This document shows, one piece after another, positions 1 to 7,899 of a stretch of DNA of 43,503 bases. The translations under genes were made by a program, and so were the position numbers. Source of the DNA: a bacterium. Lineage in GTDB: Bacteria > Actinomycetota > Acidimicrobiia > Spongiisociales > Spongiisociaceae. Positions within the stretch are counted from its first letter, which is position 1, and every line of letters begins with the position of its first letter. Below the pieces are notes generated by a model that worked only from the letters and a program-made list of their open reading frames with translations, was not told where the DNA came from and did not search any database. The stretch is from positions 1 through 43,503 of the forward strand of contig JAPPGV010000151.1 in the NCBI GenBank assembly GCA_028821235.1, read 5' to 3'.

Positions 1-404
1 GCTACTCCCCCACCACGGTTCTGGCCATCGCAGCCATCGTGTCGATGTTCCCCACCTTCGTCCTCGTCAACTCCGGCCTGCTGGACTTGCCGCCGGGTTC
101 GGCGGATGTCTTCCGGAGCCTCGGCGCTCCGCGGGTGGTGCAGCTGCTGAGACTCGCATTGCCTTCCGCGATGCCGAACTTCCTGGTCGCATTCCGCCTC
201 AACGCCGCCGTCGCGTTCATTGCCGCGGTCATCGGTGAGTACCTGACCGGTGTCCGGGGCCTGGGCTGGCTGTTCGCCCTCTCGTTCAGCCGGTTCGATG
301 TCGACCGGGCCTGGGGTGCGGCGATGGTCATAATCGCTCTGTCCATTCTCTCCTACGCACTCGCCAGCCGGGTCGAGGAACGGGGTATCGAACGCTGGAC
401 CTGA
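1..404 (+). CDS. ABC transporter permease, C-terminal end only (gene starts before the window)
   Basis: Inner-membrane permease domain of an NMT1/SsuC/TauC-type ABC importer. The frame is open from base 3 and ends at 402-404, leaving 133 residues. It contains the EAA cytoplasmic loop that contacts the ATPase (FRSLGAPRVVQLLRLALPSA) followed by hydrophobic segments ending in EYLTGVRGLGWLFALSF. It is a close paralogue of the last 135 residues of the double permease at 13343-14938, with matching stretches such as VSMFPTFVLV and RAWG, so the missing part may also carry two permease domains. It lies upstream of, and on the same strand as, the binding protein at 630, and the two probably form one importer whose ATPase is outside the window. 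Substrate unknown. Confidence 0.85.
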   Translation, partial: YSPTTVLAIAAIVSMFPTFVLVNSGLLDLPPGSADVFRSLGAPRVVQLLRLALPSAMPNFLVAFRLNAAVAFIAAVIGEYLTGVRGLGWLFALSFSRFDVDRAWGAAMVIIALSILSYALASRVEERGIERWT

Positions 405-629
405 AGCGAGCCCGGGTTCGGCGTTGATCGAGACCCGCGACCGCTCGGAGTCGGCTGCGGATGCGGCGAAAGCGGTCACATGGCGCCCGATCATGTCGTG
501 TGGCAGGCCCTCTCGGTTGGCGGCGAACCTGCATCGGTATGCTTACCCGGTTCGGCGGATCGGTTCGTCCGGATCCGCGTCCGGAATGAGCAAGCGAGAG
601 TCGGAGTGCGGCTACCAGGAGGACGACGC

Positions 630-1811
630 ATGATCACCATTAGGAAGCGGGTCAAGTGGATATCGGTAGTTGCGCTCCTCGCGCTCCTGGCGGTCGCCTG
701 CGGGGACGACGAGACTGCCGAGACGCAGGCGACGCAGGCCACGGCCGCCCCGACCACTACGGCCGCGCCGACCACGACCGAGGCCGAGATGACCGAGACC
801 ACCGCGGCAGCTACGACCACCACGGCCGCCCCGACGACCACCGCAGCACCCGCTCCTGCCGAGCCGACCGACATCAGGCTCAGGCTGAGCTGGATCGCCG
901 ACCCCGGCTTCATGGGACTTTACGAGGCCGTCGAACAGGGATTCTTCGATGACGAGAACATCAACGTCACCATCGAGCACGGTGGCCCGAACGTACCCAA
1001 CTCGACCCAGGTGGTCGCGGGCGGAGCCGCCGATATCGGCGTCACCGATCCGTTCTCGCTCGCTCTGGCCATGTCGGAGGGAGCGGACTTCGTGGTGTTC
1101 GGCGTCAGGATGCAGTCCGACCCGACTGGTATCGGCTCGCTCTGCGACAACCCGATCAACTCGCCGGCCGACATCGCCGGAAAGAAGATCGCAGGCGGCA
1201 CCACTGACGGATTCCTGATCGATGCGTTGCTGACCGCCAACGGGTTGGAGCCCGGCACCTACGAGCTGATTCCGGCCGGCTGGGATATGTCGCCGGTGGT
1301 CGATGGAACGGTCGACGGCATGCTGATCTGGGTCAACAGCCATCCCCTCCCGCTGAACGCGCAGGGGATCTGCAACGTCAGCTGGACGTTCAGCGAGATG
1401 GGTCTGCCCGCCTACCAGGACCTATTCTTCACTACGACAGAGTTCATGGACAACAATCGCGAAGCGATCGTGGGCTTCCTCCGGGCCAACATCAGGGGCT
1501 GGGAGTACGCCTTCAACGATCCCGCCCACGCGATCGATCTGGTGATGAACACGTGGGGCGGGGTCGATCTCGGCCTGGTCCTCGAGGACCAGTTCCCCAT
1601 CCATGAAGCACAGATACCCCTGATGACCAGCCCCCTCACCGATGAGAAGGGCCTGTTCTGGTTCGATCTCGACCAGATCCAGAACATCCAGAACGGTTAC
1701 GTGCTGACGGCTACCGGGCTTGAATCGGTTCCGGACGCCGCCGACGTCTACGACATCTCGATCCTCGAGTCTGCCTACGAAGGCTGCGGATCCTCATTGC
1801 TGGACTGCTAG
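630..1811 (+). CDS. ABC transporter substrate-binding lipoprotein, NMT1/SsuA-like
   Basis: Extracytoplasmic lipoprotein that should capture a small organic solute for the adjacent permease. The 393-residue protein begins with a lipoprotein signal peptide (charged MITIRKRVK, hydrophobic core, lipobox LAVAC with Cys24). A Thr/Ala/Pro-rich linker to about residue 75 is followed by the periplasmic-binding fold (IRLRLSWIADPGFMGLYEA, then GGPNVPNSTQVVAGGAADIG). An upstream in-frame ATG at 480 would put 50 residues before the signal peptide. The start at 630 is chosen because CAGGAGG lies just upstream at 615-621. The paralogue at 12062-13240 has nearly the same length (392 residues) and layout. NMT1-like proteins bind sulfonates, nitrate, pyrimidine precursors or other small molecules, and I cannot name the ligand. 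Confidence 0.88.
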   Translation: MITIRKRVKWISVVALLALLAVACGDDETAETQATQATAAPTTTAAPTTTEAEMTETTAAATTTTAAPTTTAAPAPAEPTDIRLRLSWIADPGFMGLYEAVEQGFFDDENINVTIEHGGPNVPNSTQVVAGGAADIGVTDPFSLALAMSEGADFVVFGVRMQSDPTGIGSLCDNPINSPADIAGKKIAGGTTDGFLIDALLTANGLEPGTYELIPAGWDMSPVVDGTVDGMLIWVNSHPLPLNAQGICNVSWTFSEMGLPAYQDLFFTTTEFMDNNREAIVGFLRANIRGWEYAFNDPAHAIDLVMNTWGGVDLGLVLEDQFPIHEAQIPLMTSPLTDEKGLFWFDLDQIQNIQNGYVLTATGLESVPDAADVYDISILESAYEGCGSSLLDC

Positions 1812-1830
1812 AAGCGAGTTCTCGACCGAT

Positions 1831-1871
1831 AGAGCGCTGCCTCTCCGAAAGGAGGGGCAGCGCCTCTTTTT
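1831..1871 (+). terminator. Intrinsic terminator after the binding-protein gene
   Basis: A 13-bp stem (GCGCTGCCTCTCC at 1834-1846 with GGAGGGGCAGCGC at 1851-1863, one G.T pair) closes a GAAA tetraloop and is followed by five T at 1867-1871. It lies 20 bases after the stop codon and separates this gene from the convergent amidohydrolase gene at 1914. Confidence 0.9.
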
Positions 1872-1913
1872 CCTATACTCCGGCGCCGGCCGGACCGTGT
1901 CTAGGAGGAGCTC

Positions 1914-2816
1914 CTACAAGCCGAGCTTGTACAGCCGGTTGGCGGTGCCCCCCATGATGGCCTCCATCTCGTCGTCTGAGATTTCAGCCGTACCCCGCCT
2001 CTCGGCGACCTCGTTCACGGCGCGGAAGAGCTCGGGGACCGTCGCCACGTTCTTGCCGATCCTGATCTTGTCGTTCCCGTCCGACCCGTACAGGGCCCGA
2101 TCGATAGCCCCGAAGTCCTTGATCTTCAGCAGCGCGTCGTAGAGCTGCTCCGCGCTCCCCCCTCCGAACCACGCCAGGTCCATGTAGAAGTTGGGATGGC
2201 GGGCGGCAACGGCGATTCCCTCATCGATCCATGGAAAGGCCAGGTAGAAGACCACCTTAAGGTCGCGGAGCTCCCTGCCCACGTCGTCCAGCAGGATCGG
2301 ATTCGAGTACTTCATGGGAGCGTTGATGATCGGCGTCCACCCCGTGAAGAGGTCCACGGGAACGTCGAGCTCGATGCACTTCTCGTAGAACGGATACACC
2401 CGGCGGTCGTTGATGGCATGGTCGTGGTACGCGGTCTTGAGCGCCAGGGCCACGAACCCGTGCTCCTTGATGAAGTACTCGGTCTCGGCGAAGGCGTCCT
2501 GCGGATCGCGCAACGGATCGACCGCCACCTGGCCGAGGAGCCGGCCCGGATGCTTCGCCACCTCTTGGGCGATCCACTCGTTGGGGATGTACACCCCGTG
2601 GTCGCCGGGATGGTCCGGATGCGAGGTGGTACGCCGGATGTCGCCCCCCTGTACGATCGCGATGTCGATTCCGGCATCGTCGATCATGTCCACGATGTCC
2701 TGGCCATACCGCGATACGCCCGTGCCACCGTACGGCAGGTACATCTCCTCCATCCACCACTTGGGGACCTGGCTCGGTGTCAAACCGATGTACTGGTGGC
2801 AGTCGACGGTGACCAT
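1914..2816 (-). CDS. Amidohydrolase-2 family protein, paralogue 1 (metal site degraded)
   Basis: A 300-residue TIM-barrel protein of the amidohydrolase-2 family (ACMSD/gamma-resorcylate decarboxylase type), one of four paralogues here. The start MVTVDCHQY at 2816 is supported by AGGAG seven bases upstream and by agreement with the other paralogues; an upstream in-frame start at 2903 would add 29 unrelated residues. Compared with the 5143-6015 paralogue, the N-terminal HxH is CHQY here, the strand-5 His is Phe (DLFTGW) and the strand-6 His is gone (FYLAFPW). Only the strand-8 Asp remains (YGSDGND). The usual divalent metal site is therefore probably not formed, and the protein may be non-catalytic, a partner subunit, or work by another mechanism. 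It is convergent with the binding-protein gene at 630-1811. Confidence 0.85.
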   Translation of the reverse strand: MVTVDCHQYIGLTPSQVPKWWMEEMYLPYGGTGVSRYGQDIVDMIDDAGIDIAIVQGGDIRRTTSHPDHPGDHGVYIPNEWIAQEVAKHPGRLLGQVAVDPLRDPQDAFAETEYFIKEHGFVALALKTAYHDHAINDRRVYPFYEKCIELDVPVDLFTGWTPIINAPMKYSNPILLDDVGRELRDLKVVFYLAFPWIDEGIAVAARHPNFYMDLAWFGGGSAEQLYDALLKIKDFGAIDRALYGSDGNDKIRIGKNVATVPELFRAVNEVAERRGTAEISDDEMEAIMGGTANRLYKLGL

Positions 2817-2902
2817 GGTCGCTCCTAGTGGTGGGTTGCCTGGCTTGATCCCGCACAGTACTAGCAGGGTCCGGCCATGATCAGGCCCGGCCGGTGGGGG
2901 CA

Positions 2903-2908
2903 TAGAAT
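2903..2908 (+). promoter_or_regulatory. Putative -10 box for a leaderless transcript
   Basis: TAGAAT (TANNNT class) ends six bases before the ATG at 2915 and no Shine-Dalgarno sequence is visible, as in actinobacterial leaderless genes. No clear -35 element. Confidence 0.4.
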
Positions 2909-2914
2909 CCGGCC

Positions 2915-3331
2915 ATGCGAACCGGTCTTTCTGTTGAGGACTTGGGTGACCTGCTCGATCGCCCGCTCCTGGCGACGCTGGCGACCTACGGTCGGGACGG
3001 GCTGGTCCTGCTGTCGCCCGTGTGGTTCGAATGGCGGGACGGCGGGTTCAACATCGCGATCGGCCGCGACGACGTGAAGGCGAGGCACCTGAGGCGGGAC
3101 CGGCGGGCGTCGGTCGTGGTGGCGGAGGCCGAACCGCCCATGCGCGGCCTCGAGATACGCGGTTCCGCTCAGCTGTTGGCCCAGAGCCCCGATGTCGACC
3201 GCCGGATCGTCAAGCGTTACGTTGCCGCAACCGAAGTAGACGCGTACCTGGCCGGACTACCTCCGGGTACGCTCGTCCGGCTCGAGCCCGGCGAACTCCG
3301 GGCATGGGACTTCCCTGACGAGCACCACTGA
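2915..3331 (+). CDS. PPOX-class (pyridoxamine oxidase-like split barrel) oxidoreductase
   Basis: A 138-residue single-domain protein of the pyridoxamine-5'-phosphate-oxidase-like split-barrel family, which in actinomycetes is often F420-dependent. Typical features are the opening helix and strand (LLDRPLLATLATYGRDGLV), SPVWFEW in strand 2, and a basic segment (VKARHLRRDRRASVVV) after the second strand that in relatives contacts the cofactor phosphate. The tail has the usual LEP-ELRAWDF ending. The start at 2915 follows directly on a TAGAAT box, suggesting leaderless expression. The gene is divergent from amidohydrolase 1. Its last bases are echoed at 4227-4245, part of an old local duplication. 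Cofactor and substrate cannot be told from sequence alone. Confidence 0.8.
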   Translation: MRTGLSVEDLGDLLDRPLLATLATYGRDGLVLLSPVWFEWRDGGFNIAIGRDDVKARHLRRDRRASVVVAEAEPPMRGLEIRGSAQLLAQSPDVDRRIVKRYVAATEVDAYLAGLPPGTLVRLEPGELRAWDFPDEHH

Positions 3332-3365
3332 GCCGGAGCCATCCGGTGCCGGCGGTGGGTACCGG

Positions 3366-3513
3366 CTAAGTCTGCCCGCCGTGCTTGTCTCCACCGTCGA
3401 CGCGGACCTCGCAACCGGTCATCATGGCTGCCAGGTCGGACGCGCAGAACAAGGCAACCCGGGCAACATCGTCAGGCACGCCGGCGCGGCCGAGCGGCAA
3501 CTCCCGGCTCATC
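3366..3513 (-). pseudogene. 3' fragment of an SDR gene (duplicate of the 4279 gene)
   Basis: About 150 bases that match the 3' end of the intact SDR gene (from its stop at 4279) nearly base for base. The fragment still reads in frame on the minus strand from MSRELPLGRAG to the ending GGDKHGGQT and a stop at 3366-3368. All upstream SDR sequence is missing: identity ends abruptly after 3513. The similarity continues past the stop toward the PPOX gene end (3318-3365 against 4227-4278), so the duplicated unit included the junction with PPOX. It has no start region, NAD-binding motif or catalytic residues and cannot make a functional enzyme. Confidence 0.85.
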
Positions 3514-3593
3514 CGCCAGCGGGAGTGTACGGCGGACTCATGGGACCGGAGGCCTAAGCATGCCCAACAGTCAAGGCTTCGGGAGCCTCTGGC

Positions 3594-3599
3594 TAGGGT
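3594..3599 (+). promoter_or_regulatory. Putative -10 box for a leaderless transcript
   Basis: TAGGGT followed by six bases and the ATG at 3606. The same CTAGGGTGGC arrangement precedes the ATG at 7900. No ribosome-binding site precedes either. Confidence 0.35.
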
Positions 3600-3605
3600 G
3601 GCCAG

Positions 3606-3989
3606 ATGGATTTCAAGGGACTACGTGACCGGCTGCGGGCCAGGAAGGCGGATGCCGGCGAACGGTTGGCCCTCCGGCGGACGGCGGCTCGCGACCAGTT
3701 GGAGGCCAAGGGGATAGATGCCGCGGAGCAGCTGGCGAGAAGGAAGGCGGTCCGCGCAGAGCGGAACGCGTCCGAGAAGGCCCGGAAGGCAGAGCAGAAG
3801 ACCGCCGACAAGGCCGAGCGGGAAGCCGAGCGCATAAAGAGACAGAAGGTCCGGAAGCAGCGGAACCGTTTCGCTCTGGTCCAGGCCAGTGGGTCAGTTG
3901 TCGGGTGCGTCCTCTGGTCGGTCCTGATAATCGCGGTCATCATCGCGGGAGTGGTCTGGATATTCCGGGGCTTGGCCTGGGTACTTTGA
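3606..3989 (+). CDS. Small coiled-coil protein with a C-terminal membrane anchor, function unknown
   Basis: I do not recognise a family. The 127-residue product begins with about 85 very charged residues, rich in Lys, Arg, Glu and Ala (ARKADAGERLALRR, then KARKAEQKTADKAEREAERI), predicted to be a long helix or coiled coil. One transmembrane helix of about 25 residues follows near the C-terminus (VVGCVLWSVLIIAVIIAGVVWIF), then a short tail. The ATG at 3606 follows a TAGGGT box by six bases. The gene sits exactly between the two decayed pieces of a duplicated SDR/amidohydrolase unit (3366-3513 and 4078-4226), so it may have arrived when the duplicate was lost. Coding confidence rests on the organised charge pattern and the membrane helix. 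Confidence 0.6.
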   Translation: MDFKGLRDRLRARKADAGERLALRRTAARDQLEAKGIDAAEQLARRKAVRAERNASEKARKAEQKTADKAEREAERIKRQKVRKQRNRFALVQASGSVVGCVLWSVLIIAVIIAGVVWIFRGLAWVL

Positions 3990-4077
3990 CACCTCACGAC
4001 AAGACGCAGTAAGACGACAAGACTCCTGCTCAACCCTGTGTACATCTTGAACGCGGGCCCAACGCACACCTAAGGGC

Positions 4078-4226
4078 TGATCCGGAAGAGCTCCGCAGCG
4101 GTATCGCCATGATCCCGGCAATCTCCCTATCGCCGGCAATCTCCCTATCGGTAGTCTCGGTTTCCTGTCACGGGCGATCCGGTGGGCCTCATGTAGAAGT
4201 CCCTGGCGTCGGGGCTGTCCGATCCG
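4078..4226 (-). pseudogene. Decayed 3' fragment of an amidohydrolase-2 gene
   Basis: This stretch aligns with the 3' end of the intact amidohydrolase gene at 5143-6015 (its bases about 5149-5283). The shared landmarks, in order, are GATCCGGAAGAGCTCCG, CATGATCCCGGC, ATCTCC, GCGATCCGG and TTGTCCGATCCG or close variants. The copy has indels and an internal direct repeat of CGGCAATCTCCCTAT, so the frame is broken. It joins abruptly at 4226/4227 to a copy of the PPOX gene end. With the SDR fragment at 3366-3513 it shows that the SDR-amidohydrolase unit was once tandemly duplicated and that the first copy decayed. Confidence 0.8.
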
Positions 4227-4278
4227 TACGAGCATCACTGAACCGGAGCCCTCTGGTGCCGGTGATGGTTCCGCTCTA

Positions 4279-5094
4279 CTACGTCTGACCGCCGTGCTTG
4301 TCTCCACCGTCGACGCGGACCTCGCAACCGGTCATCATGGCTGCCAGGTCGGACGCGCAGAACAAGGCAACCCGGGCCACATCGTCAGGTACGCCGGCGC
4401 GGCCGAGCGGTAGTTCCCGGCTCATCTGCTCCGCGAGGCCGTCGAGGGCCCAGCCCCCCTCCGCAGCCGACTCCTCCATCCCCGGCGTGAGGATGACCGT
4501 GGGGGCCAGTGCCAGGACCCGGATCCCGTGCTTTCCGAGCTCCGCCGCCATCCTTCTGGTGAGCGCCACCACCCCCTGCTTCGAAGCGACATAGTGCGGG
4601 GCGCCTTCCCGGACGTAGGCGGGCGCCGTCGAGATGTTGATGATGACACCCCCCGTCCGCCGGGCGATCATCCGGGCGGCCGCCTCCCGGGCGCCCAGAT
4701 AGGTACCCCGCAGGTTGACGTCGAGGACGCGATCCCACTGGTCGTCATCGATGTCGAACAGGGCGTCATCCGGGTAGATGCCCGCATTGTTCGCCCAGAT
4801 GTCGATCCCGCCCGTCCGGGCTACGGCGAGATCGGCCAGCGCTATGATCGACCGCCGGTCCGTGACGTCCACGCCGGCTGCAACGGCCCGGTCGGTCCCG
4901 AGCGACCTTACCGCTTCCGAGGCGCGTTCCCCGTCCACGTCGGCGACGATGACCTCAGCGCCGGCCTCGACGAACCGTCGAGCGATCGCGTAACCGATGC
5001 CCCGGCCGGCTCCCGTGACCACCGCGGTGCGCCCGCGGAGAGATATGAGGTCTTCGATCGTCCGGTCGCTCATGTCCGCGATGGCCACATCCAC
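4279..5094 (-). CDS. SDR family NAD(P)-dependent oxidoreductase
   Basis: Classical short-chain dehydrogenase of 271 residues. Cofactor motif TGAGRGIG lies at residues 27-34, NNAG at 102-105, and the catalytic set is Ser155, Tyr168 and Lys172 (YVASK). An acidic residue after strand 2 (IVADVD) favours NAD(H) over NADP(H). The C-terminus MTGCEVRVDGGDKHGGQT is the usual substrate-loop end. The start at 5094 has AAGGAAG just upstream; an internal Met at 5073 is possible. It follows the amidohydrolase gene at 5143 by 48 bases on the same strand, and the pair is probably co-transcribed with the gene at 6019. It likely oxidises or reduces a hydroxyl/ketone in the same catabolic route; substrate unknown. 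Confidence 0.88.
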   Translation of the reverse strand: MDVAIADMSDRTIEDLISLRGRTAVVTGAGRGIGYAIARRFVEAGAEVIVADVDGERASEAVRSLGTDRAVAAGVDVTDRRSIIALADLAVARTGGIDIWANNAGIYPDDALFDIDDDQWDRVLDVNLRGTYLGAREAAARMIARRTGGVIINISTAPAYVREGAPHYVASKQGVVALTRRMAAELGKHGIRVLALAPTVILTPGMEESAAEGGWALDGLAEQMSRELPLGRAGVPDDVARVALFCASDLAAMMTGCEVRVDGGDKHGGQT

Positions 5095-5142
5095 TTCCTT
5101 CGTTCTGGACGGATCCGGCGCGCGAGCGGTCGAACGTGGCTC

Positions 5143-6015
5143 CTACGCGGTGATCCGGAAGAGCTCCGCCGCCGTGCCGCCCATGATCCCGGCCATCTCC
5201 TCATCGGTGATTTCGGTGCCCTGCTCGCGTGCGATCCGGCGGGCATCACGGTAGAGCTCCCTCGCGTCGGTGTTGTCCGATCCGAAGACCACACGGTTGA
5301 TAGCGCCGAGTTCCTTGAGCTTCACAAGGGCGCCCGCCAGGATTTCGGGTCCCCAGGCGGTCCATCCCGCCATCTCGGCGTAGAAGTTGGGGTGCTTGGC
5401 GACCACCGCGACCCCCTCATCCACCCACGGGTATCCGAGATGCGCCACGATGACCTTCAGATCCCGGTAGCGACGTCCGATGTCATCCAGCTGGATCGGG
5501 TCCTGGAACTCCATCGCCGAGTTGATGGTGGCCGTCCACCCGGTGTGGATCATCACCGGTATGTCCAACTCAAGACACTTTCCGTAGAGCGGGTCCAGCC
5601 GCCGGTCATTCGGAGCGTAGTGGTGATAGGTCGGCACAAGCTTGAGCAGCCGGAAGTCCAGTTCCTTGACGCATCTCTCCAACTCGAGCACCGCCGCCGG
5701 GATGTCCCGGAGCGGATCCATCGCCGCCACGCCATAGAGTCGCCCCCCGGACTGGGCGACCTGGTGAGCGACGTAGTCGTTGGGGACGAAGACGCGGTGG
5801 TCGGCAGGATGATCGGGGTGGTAGGTCGTGCGGCGGATGTCTCCACCCTGGATCATGCCGATATCGAATCCGGTGGCATCGAGGTGTTCGACGATATCTG
5901 AACCGTTCACGGAACCGACGTCCCATCCCCATGGCGCGTACATCTCCCGTACCCACCACTCGGGAGCGTGCTCGGGCACCTCGGTCACGTGCAGGTGACA
6001 ATCGATCGTTAACAT
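5143..6015 (-). CDS. Amidohydrolase-2 family metal-dependent hydrolase/decarboxylase, paralogue 2 (intact metal site)
   Basis: A 290-residue amidohydrolase-2 protein, the only one of the four paralogues that keeps all the usual metal ligands: HxH in IDCHLHVTE (residues 6-8), the strand-5 His in VMIHTGW, the strand-6 His in IVAHLGYPW and the strand-8 Asp in VFGSDNTD. Family members hydrolyse lactones or C-C bonds or decarboxylate aromatic or oxo acids, so it is a likely catalyst. GGGAGG lies seven bases upstream of the ATG. The stop of the upstream gene (6019-6021) is three bases from this start, so the two are translationally close and probably co-expressed, perhaps as a hetero-oligomer. A broken copy of its 3' end lies at 4078-4226. 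Confidence 0.9.
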   Translation of the reverse strand: MLTIDCHLHVTEVPEHAPEWWVREMYAPWGWDVGSVNGSDIVEHLDATGFDIGMIQGGDIRRTTYHPDHPADHRVFVPNDYVAHQVAQSGGRLYGVAAMDPLRDIPAAVLELERCVKELDFRLLKLVPTYHHYAPNDRRLDPLYGKCLELDIPVMIHTGWTATINSAMEFQDPIQLDDIGRRYRDLKVIVAHLGYPWVDEGVAVVAKHPNFYAEMAGWTAWGPEILAGALVKLKELGAINRVVFGSDNTDARELYRDARRIAREQGTEITDEEMAGIMGGTAAELFRITA

Positions 6016-6018
6016 CGG

Positions 6019-6924
6019 TCAGCCTCCCAATCCGTAAAGGCGCGCTGCGTTACCGCCGAGGATCGCCGCCATCTCCTCGTCCGTGAACGGCTCCGCCCCC
6101 CTCTCCCGGGCAACCCGGTTAACACTGCGGTACACGTCCGGCACCGTGGCCTCCTCCCGGCCGACCCGCACCTTGTCGCTGTTGTTGGATCCGTAGAGCA
6201 CCCGGTCGAGCGCCGACAGCGACCGGAACCGGTCCAGGGTCTCGAACAGAGGCTCGGGCCCGAGTTCGGCGAAGTGATACATGTCGCCGTGGAAGTTGGG
6301 GTGTTTCGCCACCAGCAGGATGCACTGGTCGATCCAAGGATCGGCCATCGAGATGATCACTTTGAGGTCGCGGAATCGACGGCCGACCTCGTCGAGTTGC
6401 ACCGGATCGGCGTTTTCGAGCTTGGCCGTGATGATCGGGGTCCATCCGGTGAAGAAGTGGGCGGGGATGCCCAACTCGATGCATTTCTCGTAGATCGGAT
6501 CCAGGCGCCGGTCGTTGGGCGAGAAGTGAAGGTAGGAACCGAGCAGCTTGAGGGCGCGGAAGTCCAGCTCGTTGACGCACCGGTCCAGTTCCTCCAGGGC
6601 GGCGCCCATGTCCCGGATCGGGTCGATGACGGCCACTCCCTTCAACCGGTCCGGGAAGAGGGCAACCTGGTGGGCCGTGTAGTCGTTGGGAACGAAGACA
6701 TCGTGCTCGGCGGAATGATCAGGATGGTAGGTCGTGCGCCGCATGTCTCCACCCTGGACCAGACCTACATCGACTCCGGAACGATCCAGGAGGTCGACGA
6801 TCCACTGCCCGTCGTAGTTGGTGAGAGCCCCACCCCCGTACGGCCGGTACATCTCGGTCAACCACCACTCGGGTATGTGGTCCGGGACCACCCCGAGGTG
6901 CAGATGACAGTCGACGCTGACCAA
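6019..6924 (-). CDS. Amidohydrolase-2 family protein, paralogue 3 (metal site degraded)
   Basis: A 301-residue paralogue very similar to the one at 27351-28253. The best start is TTG at 6922-6924 (MVSVDCHLHLG), with GGGAGG five bases upstream; no ATG gives the family N-terminus, and a longer frame to 7368 is non-homologous. HxH is kept (CHLH), but the strand-5 His is Phe (HFFTGW), the strand-6 His is absent (ISMADPW) and the strand-8 Asp is Asn (YGSNNSD). It therefore lacks three of the five expected ligands. It is the first gene of the minus-strand operon with paralogue 2 and the SDR, and divergent from the SDR at 7091. Confidence 0.85.
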   Translation of the reverse strand: MVSVDCHLHLGVVPDHIPEWWLTEMYRPYGGGALTNYDGQWIVDLLDRSGVDVGLVQGGDMRRTTYHPDHSAEHDVFVPNDYTAHQVALFPDRLKGVAVIDPIRDMGAALEELDRCVNELDFRALKLLGSYLHFSPNDRRLDPIYEKCIELGIPAHFFTGWTPIITAKLENADPVQLDEVGRRFRDLKVIISMADPWIDQCILLVAKHPNFHGDMYHFAELGPEPLFETLDRFRSLSALDRVLYGSNNSDKVRVGREEATVPDVYRSVNRVARERGAEPFTDEEMAAILGGNAARLYGLGG

Positions 6925-7090
6925 CGAGGCCTCCCATCGTGGATAGTTCGGTACGGCGGTCGGGCGGTCATTGTACAAGGCGGCCCGGGCGAGACTTCCC
7001 GGCGCCACCGGGATGTAGGCTGGCGCCGGCCGGATCTCAGGGGACGTTCTCGGGCATCCTCCGTCTCGGCGCCACATGGGAGGACTTGGA

Positions 7091-7867
7091 ATGATGAGGC
7101 TGTCGGGCGCGAGGGTCGTCATAACGGGTGCGGGGTCAGGGATCGGTCGCACTGTGGCCGAGCGGTTCGTGGCGTCCGGCGCCGGAGTGCACATATGCGA
7201 CATCGACGCCGGCGCATTGGCCGCAACCCGGGAAGAAGTGCCCGGTATCTCGACGACCTTGGCCGATGTCGGGTCGGAAGAGGACATCGGCAGGGTGTTC
7301 GACGACGCGGTCGGACGACTGGGAGGGCTGGACGTCCTGGTGAACAATGCCGGGCCGAGCGGCCCCACGGTCCCGGTCGACGAACTTACCTACCAGGACT
7401 GGCGCGCCTGCATAAGTGGCAACCTCGATGGTGCTTTTCTCAGCACGCGAGCCGCGGCGCCGCACCTCAAGAAGGCCGGGACCGGAGCCATCGTCAACAT
7501 GTCATCCGTTTCGGGACTCTTCGGTTCCCCCCTACGGAGCCCGTACGCGGCGGCCAAGTGGGCGTTGCTCGGCCTGACCAAGACCTGGGCCTCCGAGTTC
7601 GGCCCCTACGGCATCCGGGTGAACGCGGTCTGTCCGGGAGGCGTGGCCGGCCCGCGGCTCGACCGGGTCATGCAGGACCTGGCCGACGAGCGGGGCGTTC
7701 CCTTCCAGGAGGTGTCCGACGAATGGAAGATGCAGGCCTCCCTCCGGACCTTCATCGAACCCGACGAGATCGCGAATCTCGTCCTGTACCTGTGCTCCCC
7801 ACTGAGCGCCGGCATCACGGGAGCGGTCATCCCCATCGACGGCCACCTCGAGACCCTGGTCGGCTAA
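7091..7867 (+). CDS. SDR family oxidoreductase
   Basis: Classical short-chain dehydrogenase, 258 residues from the ATG at 7091. GGGAGG at 7078-7083 is correctly placed for this start, whereas the in-frame ATG at 7076 overlaps that ribosome-binding site. Motifs are TGAGSGIG (12-19), Asp37 after strand 2 (CDID, NAD-type), NNAG (85-88) and the triad Ser139, Tyr152, Lys156 (YAAAK). The C-terminus ITGAVIPIDGHLETLVG is typical. The gene is divergent from amidohydrolase 3 and followed after 32 bases by the 3-hydroxyacyl-CoA dehydrogenase-like gene, which has its own TAGGGT box. Substrate unknown. Confidence 0.88.
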   Translation: MMRLSGARVVITGAGSGIGRTVAERFVASGAGVHICDIDAGALAATREEVPGISTTLADVGSEEDIGRVFDDAVGRLGGLDVLVNNAGPSGPTVPVDELTYQDWRACISGNLDGAFLSTRAAAPHLKKAGTGAIVNMSSVSGLFGSPLRSPYAAAKWALLGLTKTWASEFGPYGIRVNAVCPGGVAGPRLDRVMQDLADERGVPFQEVSDEWKMQASLRTFIEPDEIANLVLYLCSPLSAGITGAVIPIDGHLETLVG

Positions 7868-7885
7868 CCGCGGTTACCGGACCAC

Positions 7886-7891
7886 TAGGGT
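7886..7891 (+). promoter_or_regulatory. Putative -10 box upstream of the 7900 gene
   Basis: TAGGGT eight bases before the ATG at 7900, resembling the element before 3606. It suggests a separate, nearly leaderless transcript. Confidence 0.3.
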
Positions 7892-7899
7892 GGCGAGCC

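Noticed and set aside
480-629. Extended N-terminus for the first binding protein
   Set aside because: It would place 50 unrelated residues before a perfect lipoprotein signal peptide, and the ribosome-binding site supports the 630 start.
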